A stretch of DNA of 64,000 nucleotides. Source: Misgurnus anguillicaudatus. Lineage: Eukaryota > Chordata > Actinopteri > Cypriniformes > Cobitidae. The DNA lies in the NCBI RefSeq assembly GCF_027580225.2, contig NC_073354.2, positions 24,325,001 to 24,389,000 on the forward strand, in the 5' to 3' direction. The notes under the pieces are model-generated. The model saw only the letters and a list, made by a program, of their open reading frames with translations, did no database searches and was not told where the DNA came from. This document shows positions 46,989 to 58,812 of this stretch, one piece after another; position 1 is the first letter of the stretch, and every line of letters starts with the position of its first letter. Both the position numbers and the translations under genes were made by a program.

Positions 46989-47299
46989 GGTAACACTTTA
47001 CAATAAGGTTGTATTTGTTAACAATTAGGCTAGTTAATTTGTTAGCTAACATGAAGTAATAATGAACAATACTTCTACAGCATTTTTCAATCTTAGTTCA
47101 TGTTAATTAAAATAAGCGTTGTATCCGTTAACACTAATTAATGCCCCATGAACTAACATGAATAATTGTATTATTGACATTAACTAACATTAACAAGAAT
47201 TAATACATATTGAAAAACTAAATTGTTCATTGTTTGTTCATGTTAGTTAATGCATTTACAAATGTTTACTAATATACAACCTTATTGTAAAGTGTTACC
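46989..47299. mobile_element. GGTAACACTTTACAATAAGGTT MITE, complete (311 bp)
   Basis: Exact ends GGTAACACTTTACAATAAGG and CCTTATTGTAAAGTGTTACC. Interior of TTAACTAACATGAAC words in both orientations. Same family as the outermost layer at 11571-13356. Confidence 0.9.
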
Positions 47300-48914
47300 T
47301 GTCAGAACTCTCCATAATGTAGTATTATATTAATCTGTTCATGATATTATAAAAACTTTAACTTTTTACTTACCAAACATTTAGGTTTTTAAGAGAATCA
47401 AATGCCAGTGTATGCTTAAAATCAATTAAAATGCTTTGGTGCTTTAATATTATCTTGACATGTGTGTATAAAATGCAGGTCGCACCGAAATTTATTTCCT
47501 TGTATTGTTGAGTTTTCCATGCCCTCCAAAGCCAAGCAAGCTGCTCTCTTATTCAATGATGATGACTAATATAAATCGTCAACTCAAACTTTATACTGGC
47601 TTTCAGTTTTTTAGTTTTCAAGGATTTAGGGCTGAGATTCAGCTCTTTAGGAATTTGATTCGAATTCCAGCCTTTTAAACACTGAGCTCTGGCATGCAAA
47701 GTCTTCTTTGCTGACTCTTGTACACAGGCAGGCAGTAGTTTGACATAAAAAAATTGGGGCCAGTCAGATAACCACAGAGAGAGGCTTTGCATCCCTCTGT
47801 CCTTTTTGACATAACCAGTCTTTGTGAGCAAAAACCCTTTCTATTCAAGGCCAGATCCCTCATCTCATACAGCTTTAAGGGCACATGGGCTGAACACTAC
47901 CTCCCTAAAAACACCCTCCCCTGGTCGTCCTAATCGGAGGGGTGGATCTATGTGTTTTGTTGCTTGTCAAAAACAATCACTCTTCGGGCCATTACAGTTG
48001 CTGCACGTCCTCCTTTAATTGGTGTAACGCACGAAGGAATGAAAGCCGGGGCGGCCCACAAAAGCCGGTCAGTGAATGAGAGCCGACTCGCACTAAACTG
48101 CTCTTCAGGGCAAAAAAAGTTCATAGTTGGCAACTAACAAGGGGCTGTAGGGGGGTCTTTCATTCGGTGATATCACGGGAGACACTGTCAACTGCCAAGC
48201 CCAAATCACATTTGGGCCTGTTTGATGTTAGCTGCAAAATTTGTTTTGAGGCTAAGAATGTGATAAATGGTTAATCGATCTGAAATACAAAATTTAAACA
48301 CTAATACTCTTTCTAATACTCTGAAGGCTCACTCTGTCCATCCTCATTTTTCTCTCTCCCCGGCCTGTGTTTGGAGGTTGTCAACCGGGTTTTATGTCCA
48401 GTTCGCTGGAGCTGAAAGAAGTCAGCATCGTGTCTTGTTATAAAACAAGACGTTCCTGCCTGCCGTTCCGGGTGAACGATGACCGGGGTGACTTGCACAG
48501 AGCGGCGGCCTCATCGTGGCGCTCCACAGAGGCGACCAACAGTGAGGAAGTCAATGCCGCATTGTGTATCAAGCTAGCCGGCTACATGTTTGGTAATTAT
48601 CCCGTCTGTTTGTTGGAGACTTAGATCTGTGAGCCAAGCAGGCCAACAGTGGAGCACAACACCGTCAACAAAGATTAACTTCCTCACTAATCATTGACAT
48701 GTCTAGTTAAGGGAGGGAAACTCAAAATGCCACGGCTGATAAAACAATAGGAACGATCAGAGAATTTTTTCGATTGTCGTGTTAGTGGAAACTCCAGTGG
48801 GCTCTGTGGGTCTTCGGGGTAGTGTTTCCGCATATTTTTTTAAAGGCAAAAAAAGTTTTTCTGGTTAAAAAGAAAATAAATCAGTCAGTGAGCAAGAACA
48901 TAAAACTCTGTGTT

Positions 48915-49316
48915 TTAAAGGGACTGTAAGTAGGGTTTTAAGTGTTTTATTAATCAAACTCAATGTCTTTATTCATAAATATGTACTCGTTGGTGTCAAA
49001 TTACCTCTGCCAGTGATCAGACTTTTCTTTGTAAGCTTAGAATTTCTTGTCTTTACTTACATTGAACAGGTAAGTCCAAGAAGACTTCCATGTCGTTCCG
49101 CCATACTGATAAACTATTATAGCAGAGAGGGACAAAAAGCACTAGCCTACCAACGCGTGAAATAGCTGAAACGAACAAGGAGATCAGTGATTAAATAACG
49201 GCTACCGTAATTGCAACCGCATTTGGAAAAGCGAGGCGCTAGACAGCACTATTCGTTTGAATGCAAAATACAATTTCACCACTAGATGGGGTAAATCCTA
49301 CTTATTGTCCCTTTAA
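48915..49316. mobile_element. TTAA-target MITE, TIR AGGGAC.GTAAGTAGG (402 bp)
   Basis: TTAA at 48915-48918 and 49313-49316; ends AGGGACTGTAAGTAGGGTTT and AAATCCTACTTATTGTCCCT. Contains CACCACTAGATGGGG near the right end, as does the similarly built element at 18222-18600 (CACCACTAGATGCTG). Confidence 0.85.
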
Positions 49317-49865
49317 AACATTATCCTTATCTTACCTTGATTTACAGTGGTAAGTAGGCTATATAAGGATTTTTTATCATTTGAACTATCTGGTACGGTT
49401 TGTCAGTGTGACATCATTTGCTTCAAACCACATGAAGGCTACGCAAAGTATAACTTCAATTTTATCTTTCAAACAGAGATGGCGATAGAGAGGCAAAAAT
49501 TTAACAGTAGGCCTACTTTCTATTTAAAGAGCACCTATTATCTTGCTAAAAACATTTTTATTTTGTGTATTTGGTGTAATACAACATGTTCACATGGTTT
49601 ATGGATAAAAAACACATTATTTTCCACAAACCGTTCATTATTGTTGCTCCTCTATGCCCATCCCTGAAACTCGTTGATTTTGTACAAATCTCATTGTTCC
49701 TCCGATTGGCCAGCAAACCAAAACGTTGTGATTGGCTTGCAGCCCCGCCGCTCCCATAACGCGCATCACTCGCTGTGCGTAGGGCACCAGGTGCTGATAG
49801 GGCACCAAAAATAAGCCTAATGAAAAAAAATTATAATGCTGATAGAATTTCATTAGCCTATAGAA

Positions 49866-50954
49866 TAAGGTGACCAGACGTCCCCGTTTTCCGGGGACAG
49901 TCCCGTTTTTTGATGTTCTGTCCCCGATTGAAGCTGTCCCCGGAAATGTCCCCGTTTTACAACATGTCCAAAACAACCAGCAAATACACTGAAAAACCCG
50001 ATCAACATGTAGTACCAGACCGGAGCAATCATGTAATTATTATTTTCACCAGTAGGTGGGGCCGCGTCCGCGAGCTACTTATTAGTTGCACACACCACTG
50101 ATTTTGCGATGAAGAATTTACAACGAGACACATGAGAAAGCGTCATTATCATCAATCAAGTTATCATAAAATATGAAAACAGTTAAATTAAGGGGGCTTA
50201 AGGTACTAACTACTCATGTTTAATTAAAATAATAAACCAATGAAGTGAACTGATCACAGTATGTTACGGAGCATTTGTTTTGTGTAGGCTAAATATGTTT
50301 ACATTTTGCATTATTCCTTCTGTTCTTCACCTTTACAATGTAATGAAATCAGCTGAAGTAGTACCTTAGAAGTCATTTTTGATGATGGGGTATGTCTCTT
50401 GTAAAAAACGGCGAAAATAGATTTTTAGGATACAGGAATTATTCAATTAGAAACACTGCAAAAATGACTTTCTTTTTAGTATTTTTCTCTTGTTTTCAGT
50501 ACAAATATAAATAAAATCTTGCATTTTCTTGATGGGCAAAATGACCTAAGAATATAAGTCTAATTTTTAGACCAAAATATCAAATTTGTGCTTAAAAAAA
50601 AATCTGCCACAACTTAATTCAAGAAATTATTTTTTTGCATGTTTTAAGCACAAATTCACTTAATTTTTTTTTCTTAAAGCTAGATGTTTCATAGGGGATT
50701 TTGCTTATCAAGAAAATGCATCTTGATTTAAGATTTTTTAGATATTTGAGCTGAAAATACGACAAAATACTATTAAGTAAGAAGTAAGTCATTTTTTGCA
50801 GTGAACCCACAACAATAAAAAGAAGAAAACTTTCAAAAAACATTTTGTCCCCATTTTGTAATTGATAGATAACAACAAATGAGATTTTAATGATATTTTG
50901 ACCATTTAACTAGGAAATGTCCCCGGTTTTCATTTTAAAATTCTGGTCACCTTA
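49866..50954. mobile_element. hAT-type non-autonomous element with CTATAGAA target duplication
   Basis: TIR TAAGGTGACCAGA (left 49866) and TCTGGTCACCTTA (right, ending 50954), flanked by exact 8-bp CTATAGAA at 49858-49865 and 50955-50962. GTCCCCG motifs cluster near both ends. 1,089 bp without transposase. Confidence 0.9.
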
Positions 50955-50989
50955 CTATAGAAATATTATCAGGCAATTTTTATCCATGT

Positions 50990-51434
50990 CATCATCATAG
51001 CCTGTCACCCCCGAAGGGGTATGGGCCGCCAACAACAGCTCTCCAGAGTCCTCTATCCTGGGCCATCCTCTCTATCTGGTTCCAGGTGTAGCCCATCCTT
51101 CTGATGTCAGCCTCGAGGTCACGCCGCCAAGTGTTTCTTGGGCGGCCTCTTCTCCGTTTTCCCTGTGGGATCCACCTCAGTGCCTGCCTGGTGACATGGG
51201 TTGGGGGTTTGCGCAAAGTATGCCCTATCCAGCCCCATCTCCTCTGCCTGATTTCCTCTTCAGCAGGAAGTTGGCAGGTTTTGTCCCAAAGATTTGCATT
51301 GCTGATGGTGTTAGGCCAGCGGATCTGAAGAATCCTTCTGAGACAACTGTTGATGAAGGACTGGACTTTCCTGGTGGTAGTTTTGGTCGTCCTCCAGGTC
51401 TCTGCTCCATACATTAAGACTGACTTTACATTAG
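50990..51434 (-). mobile_element. 5'-truncated RTE-like non-LTR retrotransposon with 15-bp target duplication
   Basis: Exact direct repeat AATTTTTATCCATGT at 50975-50989 and 51435-51449 brackets the insert. Its 3' end (minus-strand sense) is a short GATGATGA tail, as in RTE elements. It encodes the C-terminal end of a reverse-transcriptase polyprotein. The left duplication begins 12 bp after the hAT element's duplication. Confidence 0.88.
50995..51430 (-). pseudogene. Reverse-transcriptase C-terminal fragment (RTE-like)
   Basis: About 145 residues in one open frame: VLMYGAETWR near the start, then LRRILQIRWPNTISN, a WGWIGHTLRKP motif, RRRGRPRNTWRRDLE, and the end GPYPFGGDRL. These are the thumb/C-terminal motifs found after the polymerase domain in RTE and related non-LTR elements. 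The polymerase active site (FADD) and endonuclease are missing through 5' truncation. The frame is still intact, so insertion is fairly young. Confidence 0.88.
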
Positions 51435-52734
51435 AATTTTTATCCATGTATATGTTACAAAAAGGGGGAAACGACATAATTTAATTGCTCTAGTATAGAA
51501 AGTATGCCCCCCAGCCTTTGATGGTCCGTGCCGGTTGATCGCACGGGCGCCTGAAGAAGTTTGACAGAGGCCGTTTCTCAATCCGAAGTCTGCAGCCTCC
51601 AGAGGTCGCATTTCTAGGCTGGATACGTCATCAAAACTTTCTTATTTCGTAATATAAACGCTTATTAAGCTGACTAATATTCTTAGTTAATCGTAAATAG
51701 TTGTAATATGCTGTTGGCTAAAACTGTGAAGATTTTACTTTCTGCTTTTAAGTTATATGTGTGAAAAAAGTTAAACTGGCAAAAACAAACGTTTTTTTTC
51801 TCAGGGTCGGGGTGGGGGGCATTATAAAGGAATTATGCTTAGGGCACCAAAATGGCTAGCAGCGGCACTGTTGGCCTGAATACCTCTGACGTCAGCCGGA
51901 AATGTGACGTTCCTTACAATATTTGGAATATGAGCTTCCAATAGACCCTTTTACTGTTTGACATGCAATGTATGCGCGCACATCTAGGCAATGGAAGTAT
52001 GGCAAGAATCGCAGAATCAGCAGTGAAGCAACACAGATGACCAAGCTGATCGATCAACTTAGCCAGCGCGGTTTGAGCAGAACGTAACAGATTGGTAAGG
52101 TAAAGATTAAAACATTCAAATAATTTCTGCATTTGTGATTGTAGAAATGACAAAAACAAGCGCTACTCTGCACTGCTCAAAACTTGCATTTGAATAATGG
52201 TTTAGTAAATTCTTTAAATATGAAAACATACAGGCTGTAAGTCAGAAGCAGGCGGAATTATGATAATGACCATCGTGTCCACATCAACAAGCCGAAAAAG
52301 TAAACCGTTATCTACAATTCTTGTGTTTGTTGTAGCCCAAGAAAAGAGATTTAAGTTGGAAACAATTACTCCAACTGGGATTTGTACCTTTTGCGTAAAC
52401 TAATACACAATTTCACACCAAAGTAAATGTAAAATCGTGATTCGGATAATTGGTGCTCTTTAAGATCAAATACACAACCTGATTAAATAATATAGATCTA
52501 CTTTAATATATAATACAGTAAGTAAATTGTGGTAGCCTATACTATTACTTACCACAGTTTGTTAGTTTATACTATAATATTCTGTAATAATGGATATACT
52601 GTAATAAATACTATAATTCCTGTGGTATGGTTCAAAAACACTTTATATATATTAAAGTAGGCTATACTACAGATTTATCACATGGGAATTCCCAATAAAT
52701 CCAAGTTAATTGAAATATCTGTCCAAAGACTAAT

Positions 52735-52747
52735 GGGGGGGGGGGGG
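52735..52747. repeat. Poly-G run
   Basis: About 13 consecutive G residues; may be assembly- or polymerase-sensitive. Confidence 0.8.
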
Positions 52748-52829
52748 TAATCTCCAAAATGTATAGCAAGCAAACTAGTGAGGTGCTGGTATTTAAATTT
52801 TAACGAGAAAGTTAGGAGTAATTAATTAG

Positions 52830-53460
52830 GCAGCAGGGCTTTATTTAAGGGCATCAGTTCATTGAACATTGAGAGCGCGTTTCTCCTGTCCAAGAGCTTT
52901 TCTCCCGTCCAGTTCTTCTCACTTCACATTGGCTCTCAGAGGGCAGAATAGCCCAAGCCTTGATCCACGTCAGTTGTCATCCCCACTTCGGGGCACTTTG
53001 GCCGCTGCTAGTGGGGAAGTCAGGCTTAATCCCTGGAAGAAATCAGGGCAAAAGAAAAGCAACAATAACCAAGTCAACCGTAAAAAATGAAAGCGAAATC
53101 TCTATTATCAGCCTCAACATTTCCCAGCGATGCAGTGAAATCGGGCTGGTTTGTCATTCGAGTCAGACACCGGGGGGAGAATTTGGGGTCGTTTGGGTTG
53201 GTAGACTCACACGACGTTTAGAGAGCAATATTTCGGCGAAAGGGGGCCTCGCATTTGCAAAATCCCCCTCACATCCCGCCATAAGCATTAAATGCAGTCT
53301 GACTTTATGTTGTATAGGCAGCGCAAAACAAGAAAAGAGGCACAGTTCTCGCATAAAAGATCGTGGTTTTGGAGGATTAGGGACGGCCCAAAGGATGGAG
53401 AATAACTTCTGCATAACTTTACAGATCTTCTCTCTCCTGTTTCAAGGGGAAAGTAAGGTT
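52830..53460. promoter_or_regulatory. Candidate non-coding conserved block
   Basis: Non-repetitive, base-balanced 630 bp. It is open on the plus strand for 167 codons (52960-53463), the longest simple open frame in the window, but without domain, signal or plausible composition. Regulatory DNA is the better guess. Confidence 0.25.
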
Positions 53461-54419
53461 TAATCTATGAAAGGGTAAAAAGCTTAGTGTCTAGTTAACC
53501 CTTAACTGGTCCCTTATAGGTTTTAAATGTAAACGTTATTGAAGCTTTTTGAAAGTTGGCTAACTGCACTCTTAAAAATAAAGGTGCTGAAATAAATTTT
53601 TGGTTCTCAAAAAAAGGCAAAAGTTATCTCAAGAAACATTTCTTTCCGGCCTTTTTATAGTCTGGTTCTAGCCCTACAAAAAAATAAGAAAACTTATAGT
53701 AACGGTAAGAACAGACCAAAACCTGTTTTACTCTTAAGTTTAATAAAGCACTTTGCGTTTGGGATACTTTTATTTATATTATCCTAGATTTTGTATTCTG
53801 ATTTTCTGAAGTTTATAAAACAAAAAAGCATGATGCAATTTGATGCTTTATTTTAAATGTGAAATAGATTAACAAAATGAATCAGATGGCTGCTCCATAT
53901 AGATGATTTTGAGTGTTATTTATCCATGAAATCAATACCTCTTGTAATTTCTTCAAACCCTGCTTTTTGTTTTAACATTTAAATAGGATCATCTTGAGCG
54001 ACACATTTTTAATGCTCAAAATTTAAGCAAAGTTACTCCAGACTCATCCCATTGCTCAAGAGCTCTCCAGTCGATGAAGATACTTCACGTGCGCAGACTA
54101 ATTAGTGATTTTTGTCCTCGCTCAATTGCCTGTCTCCGTTGTGCATTCAAATGAACTCCTTAATGCACTTTGTAATTGTAGGTCTACCTGTATAAAAAAC
54201 ACCATGAAATCATATTAGTTTCACACTAATCAATATGATCTGATTTTTGCTTTGCCCTGGTATCACAGATGATGATTTGAAAAACATTCATAAGCTCTCT
54301 GCTTGAAAACCTGCTCTAAAAATCAGCTGCCGGGGGGGGGATGACTTGGATCATCCAATTTAAAGCTAACACAATAACACTGTAGTCGTGGAAAGCTAAT
54401 GCCACAATCCACGACATAA

Positions 54420-54700
54420 AACCTGTGAATTTACCCTCAGACATCAGCTCACGCAACAGAATAGCCCTTAATGTGAGGCATTCTGAGTCGCCCATTTCCA
54501 TCAGGCTCTCATGACTGCAGAATTGCCGCGGACTGCAAGTTATCAAGAGGCACTAATTTCACATTAAAGACCATTGACTGCAGTGGCTTGATTCGAGGGT
54601 TTGCGACAATTAACACAATCAGAATCGGAGCCCAGATCGTTTACCTTGACTCCGTCATTATTTTTTGGCCGCGCGCTAACGCTCTCGAAAATTGCAAGTA
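54420..54700. promoter_or_regulatory. Candidate conserved non-coding element about 1 kb upstream of ostm1
   Basis: Non-repetitive stretch with TCAGGCTCTCATGACTGCAG and GCGACAATTAACACAATC. Ends at a GA repeat. Inferred from texture. Confidence 0.25.
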
Positions 54701-54712
54701 ATGTCAAAAACT

Positions 54713-54714
<2 letters not shown>

Positions 54715-54749
<35 letters not shown>
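54715..54749. repeat. (GA)n microsatellite, about 16 units
   Basis: Uninterrupted GA run following CTGAGGAGAG. Confidence 0.95.
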
Positions 54750-54754
<5 letters not shown>

Positions 54755-55390
54755 ATTTCAAGTCACTTTCTCCAAAACACACAGAAACACGGAGAATAAA
54801 ATGTAAAACAAATTATTATAAAAAATAAAACATTGAAAGGTTTATTCTTAGGAGATACAATGTGACACTGTATAAACACTGTAGTATATTATAATTACTA
54901 TAACTATAACTAATTACTATTAGTATTAACCACAGATAATTGCTCCCTGTTACCTACTTTAATATTTACTGCGGTTTAAAAACATTACAGTCTATCTAAA
55001 AACTTTTACAGTATGCTGTGCCACTGCAGTATTTTGGTGGGATGTAAAAAACTATGTAGGAAATATGGGATGCAATAATTTTGTCAAAACTGGCAAATGC
55101 AGATAGATTAGTATAAGCAGTAGCCTACTTAGTACTACCACCCTTAAGACATTTATACGCATATGGGTTTAGAGAGAACACGCATGGGTTCTTTTCCAAA
55201 TAATTGTTATTAGGAATTGTTTAATGTTATATTCAAATAAAAAATGAAACGTTACACGTAACCTACAAATTAAAATATTGTCCGTTGTGTTTAAACAGTT
55301 CAAATATTGCACAAAGGCTGCCTGAAATGCGTGAAAATTAGGTAAATGTTCATTCAAATTGGACATTCAAGGTGCGCCTGAAGTCCCGTC

Positions 55391-55420
55391 CATCGCGAGA
55401 TTACTCACGTGTCACGTGAC
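55391..55420. promoter_or_regulatory. ostm1: ostm1 core promoter: CGCG motif and tandem E-boxes with perfect CLEAR site
   Basis: ATCGCGAGA (55392-55400, most of the TCTCGCGAGA promoter motif bound by BANP) is followed by overlapping E-boxes TCACGTG (55405-55411) and GTCACGTGAC (55411-55420). The second is the exact CLEAR palindrome recognised by TFEB/TFE3/MITF. It lies 83 bp before the ATG. Established: OSTM1 is a lysosomal protein and lysosomal genes are commonly CLEAR-regulated. Confidence 0.7.
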
Positions 55421-55502
55421 CGAGACGTAGGAAAGGAACGAAAACAGGAAGCTGTGCATATTCTGGAGACGCAGCGGCTTGTTATATTTGGAGTAAAGCG
55501 AC

Positions 55503-57743
55503 ATGGGCTATTCGCTGAAATGTGCATTTCTAATAGCATGTCTATTTGCAGGATGGGCAGTTACACCAATCTCCGTTGCTGAATGCTCGGTTTATCCATT
55601 GGAGGTGAATGGCGATGGTACACAAAATCTTCCGTTGTCAATGGACTCTGTGTTACCTAGTTTACAGAAGAGTTGGGGATTCTTCTACTCTCTGAGCCTT
55701 TCATCCACCTTTCCAGATGAGCTTAACGAGTATTGCACTGAACTGCTTCACGTTTTCGGTCAACGCTATGATGCTTTTGCGAACTGTTTGGTGTCTTACG
55801 CACGACCTGTCAAAATCTGTGAGAACTGTTATCCCGCGTTCAACAATCTGGGAGAAATATATAAAAATATATCTGAAAACGTAAGTGTTAAATGCAGTTG
55901 GTTCTGGATAAATGTGCGTTTGAATGTGCGTTTGACAATGATTTCCACCCGCTCGGTCACATGGACATCTGTCTCGTGATTATGTGTGGTCTGTAGATAT
56001 GCTGGACTTTGTGCTGTGTAGACTGCTTGGCATATGAAATCAAAGTACCGCGAGAACGATACAAAAGCTATGCTTTAAAAACGGTCTCGCGGTACTGTGA
56101 TGTCGTAAGCTGATGGGTCTTGCGCAGCACTAAATGATGTTAGGCAAAAGAGACTTTAAAAATTATTGTTTCAGTTTAGTACAACTTAAGAAAGCTACCA
56201 CTACATATTGTGTATTTTTTAACAATTTAGCAGTTTAGCTCTGTCCATCCATCCGTCTGTGAATTTGTCAGTCATGGATTGCAGTTGTGTAAGTTAATAC
56301 TAAATGGACTTGTATGTAATTATGTGTTGTTCCCATAGCTGGGCCCTGGAAATGTCAGTTGCCATGACAGCCTGATGCGTTCTGATAGACTGATGCTGCT
56401 CTATACTCTCTTCAGCAAATTCGATGAGATCTGGACAATAGCAGGATGCCAGCGTAAGTAAAGTGACACAGCCTTTAACATTGTAGAATCAATTAAAACT
56501 GTGTTAGATTGTATCACTAAAAACTAGCGAGTGTCCTTTCCATACAGTTTTTTTAATTTGATTTATAGCGTTTACTCATTTCATTCATTGAACTTGATGA
56601 TTTTGAGAACTCTTGTTATATTTTGTGCTCATTAGAATGTCTCGCTGAAACGTCTTTGTCCAACGACACTCTTTTTTTCATGGGCACTCTGAATCTGTCA
56701 CTTTCATGCTTTGAGAAGTATCAGGTAAGATCAAGTGGCCCATATAAATACAAGTTGAAAATATTTAAAATTGAAATTATTGACAGTTAAGTATGATGCT
56801 ATCGAATAATCAAATTCACATTCAATGTTTTTAAACAGGGGAACCACTCTGAACTGTGTAAAGACTGCAAAGTCTCATACAAAAGGTTGAATGAGCTGTA
56901 TGGTAGAATGGAGAAGAACCATACACTTTGCATTGATATAGAAGATGCAGTAAGTCTTTTATGCACAAACACTAACATATTACTCATACACAATTATTTT
57001 GTTCATTTTGCACACTGCATGTCTGCTTTGCCATGTTTGATGTTTTATTTGCCAGATAATGCATCAACTGAAATGCTTACCATACTGAATGCTGTCTCCT
57101 GATGAGGAATTCATTACGAATTTAGATTTTGAGGTTTGGGCGAACTGTAAACGGCATCCTTTATAGCCCTATACCTGATGTAATTGCTAAAAAGAATTAA
57201 AACCATGACTTTACAGAGTGATATGTGAGATTAATAGTTGCAATAACAATATATTTATAAGAACTGTTTGACTACCCTGCCTTTATTTTTTAGATGAACA
57301 TGACCCGACGTTTGTGGAGTACAAACTTTGGTTGCTCATTCCCTCGTGAGGAGACGGTGCCAGTCATTGCAGTATCCAGCTTCATGCTCTTCCTGCCGAT
57401 CATCTTCTACCTTAGCAGCTTTCTGCACTCAGAACAAAAGAAACGCAAGCTCATACACCGTAAGTAACTCGCTGTTCAGTTTGTCTGTACAGGAAGATAA
57501 AGGAAAAGGCCAGAGGTTAATTGGTGACAATGTAATAAGAAACCTGAATGTTTGTCCATTGTGTTTTTTTCCGCATCTTTCAAAGAGTGTAGTAAACAAA
57601 ATGTGTCAAGTTTTTAACTTTAATTGAAAATTATGTCACATCTCCTGCCAGTCTGGTTTACTCTGCTTCTGTTATATCGATCCACAGCCAAGAGAGCCAA
57701 GTCCAGCAGCAATCTAATAAATATCCAGGACAAATTCAGCTGA
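55503..57743 (+). CDS. ostm1: ostm1: osteopetrosis-associated transmembrane protein 1 (complete)
   Basis: Six coding exons: 55503-55880, 56339-56453, 56636-56724, 56839-56949, 57294-57459, 57688-57743 (915 nt, 304 aa plus stop). All junctions are GT-AG and in phase. A signal peptide occupies about residues 1-27 ([20 protein letters not shown]). The luminal domain is rich in cysteines and N-glycosylation sequons (NIS, NVS, NLS, NHS, NMT) and carries [35 protein letters not shown] and [17 protein letters not shown]. One membrane helix lies at about 255-275 ([21 protein letters not shown] region), followed by a short basic cytosolic tail KKRKLIH-PKRAKSS. The human protein is 334 aa; the difference is mostly N-terminal. 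Family knowledge: Ostm1 is the beta subunit of the ClC-7 chloride/proton exchanger in lysosomes and the osteoclast ruffled border; loss causes recessive osteopetrosis. A CLEAR site lies just upstream. Confidence 0.96.
56036..56104. repeat. CGCG hairpin element, copy A (ostm1 intron 1)
   Basis: TCAAAGTACCGCGAGA (56040-56055) pairs with TCTCGCGGTACTGTGA (56085-56100), 15 of 16 bases, around a 29-nt loop containing CAAAAGC. Lies 160 bp after ostm1 exon 1. Homologous to 63149-63208. Confidence 0.85.
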
Positions 57744-57906
57744 GTGAAAAGAGGCAAACGGGGAATCACTCACCTCTTGAATCACCTAAATTGACTGGCA
57801 GTATCTGAATGGATGGGTGAGATTCACTGCTTCTCCTTGACTCTTAGCACATCCTGGATTAAAGATTTTATGGTAATGTCAAGCTGCTGTCGTTTTGTTG
57901 TTCTAC

Positions 57907-58812
57907 TTAAAGGAATATTCCATTTTCTTGAAGGAAGGGTCCAGATGGTTTGCTCACCACCATGTCATCCAGGGTGTTGATGTCTTTCTTTGTTCAGTCG
58001 AGAGGAAATTGTGTTTTTTTGGGGAGAGCATTGCAGGATTTTTCTCATTTTGATGGACTTTAATGGACACCAACAATTGACACTTGGCTGAACACGTAGC
58101 AGTTTTTTTCAACGGAGTTTCAAGGGACTGTGAACAATCCCAAACGGGGCATGGGGGTCTTGTCTGGCGAAGCGATTGTCATTTTTGACAAGAGAAAGAA
58201 AAGTGTGCTCTTTTGAACCACAACTTCTCGTCTAGATCCGGTCCAGCGCGACCTAAAGTAAATGCGTAGTGACGTAGGGAGGTCACATGTTACATATATA
58301 AAACGCACATTTGCGGACCATTGCTACCAATAAACTGACACAAAGACATTAATTAGTATCATTCCACATACAACAACGTCGGAACGGTCCTTTTTCAACA
58401 CACTTGTAAACACTGGGGCAGAGTTTCGCGTTCGTCTTCTGTGACCTCTTGACGTCATGACGTATTGCGTGGGGTCACCTGGCGCATCACGACCGGATCT
58501 AGATGAGAAGTTGTGCTTTAAAAGTGTATGTTTGTTGTTTTTCTTGTCAAAAGTGACAGTCGTTTTGCTGGATGGGACACTTGTGCCTCGTTTGGGATTG
58601 TTTGTGGTCCTTTGAAACTGTTGCGTGTTGAGTTTGGTGTTGATTGTTGGTGTCTATTGGAGTCCATTGGAATGAGAGAAATCCTGCAATGTTTTCCTCA
58701 AAAAACGTGGTTTCTTCTCGACTGAGCAGGGAGGGACATCGGCATTTTGGATGACATGGTGGTGAGTGGATTGTCTGGATTTTTCTTTTTAAAAAATGGA
58801 ATATTCCTTTAA
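57907..58812. mobile_element. Fold-back MITE family B, copy 3 (906 bp)
   Basis: TTAA at 57907-57910 and 58809-58812. Arms AGGAATATTCCATTTTCTTG / AAAAATGGAATATTCCT. Very similar along its length to 27087-27999 (for example GATCCGGTCCAGCGCGACCT, GGAGGTCACATGTTACATAT). Just downstream of the ostm1 stop codon. Confidence 0.88.

Larger units (their letters stand above)
49524..52463. mobile_element. TTAA-flanked element with TIR AAAGAGCACC, expanded by insertions (2.9 kb)
   Basis: TTAA at 49524-49527 and 52460-52463 with ends AAAGAGCACCTATTATCTTG and ATTCGGATAATTGGTGCTCT(TT). Inside are a hAT-like element (49866-50954), a retrotransposon fragment (50990-51434) and another unidentified repeat from about 51570. 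The AAAGAGCACC/GGTGCTCTTT ends are clear; that they belong to one element is inferred. Confidence 0.6.
37452..55502. other. nr2e1-ostm1 intergenic region (18 kb), gene-free
   Basis: No reading frame with recognisable protein features. Transposon relics are listed separately. Non-repetitive, base-mixed stretches (about 37,540-38,060, 39,330-39,460, 41,470-42,270, 45,240-45,450, 47,870-48,700, 52,830-53,460, 54,420-54,700) alternate with AT-rich filler. 39,500-40,330, 40,510-41,460 and 54,750-55,380 hold nothing I can name. Confidence 0.7.

Noticed and set aside
51104..51417. Plus-strand frames over the retrotransposon fragment
   Set aside because: Antisense shadow of the minus-strand reverse-transcriptase fragment.
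52960..53463. 167-codon plus-strand open frame, the longest simple frame outside known genes
   Set aside because: No recognisable domain, signal peptide or membrane segment, no splice framework, and composition typical of chance translation of a GC-balanced non-coding block.
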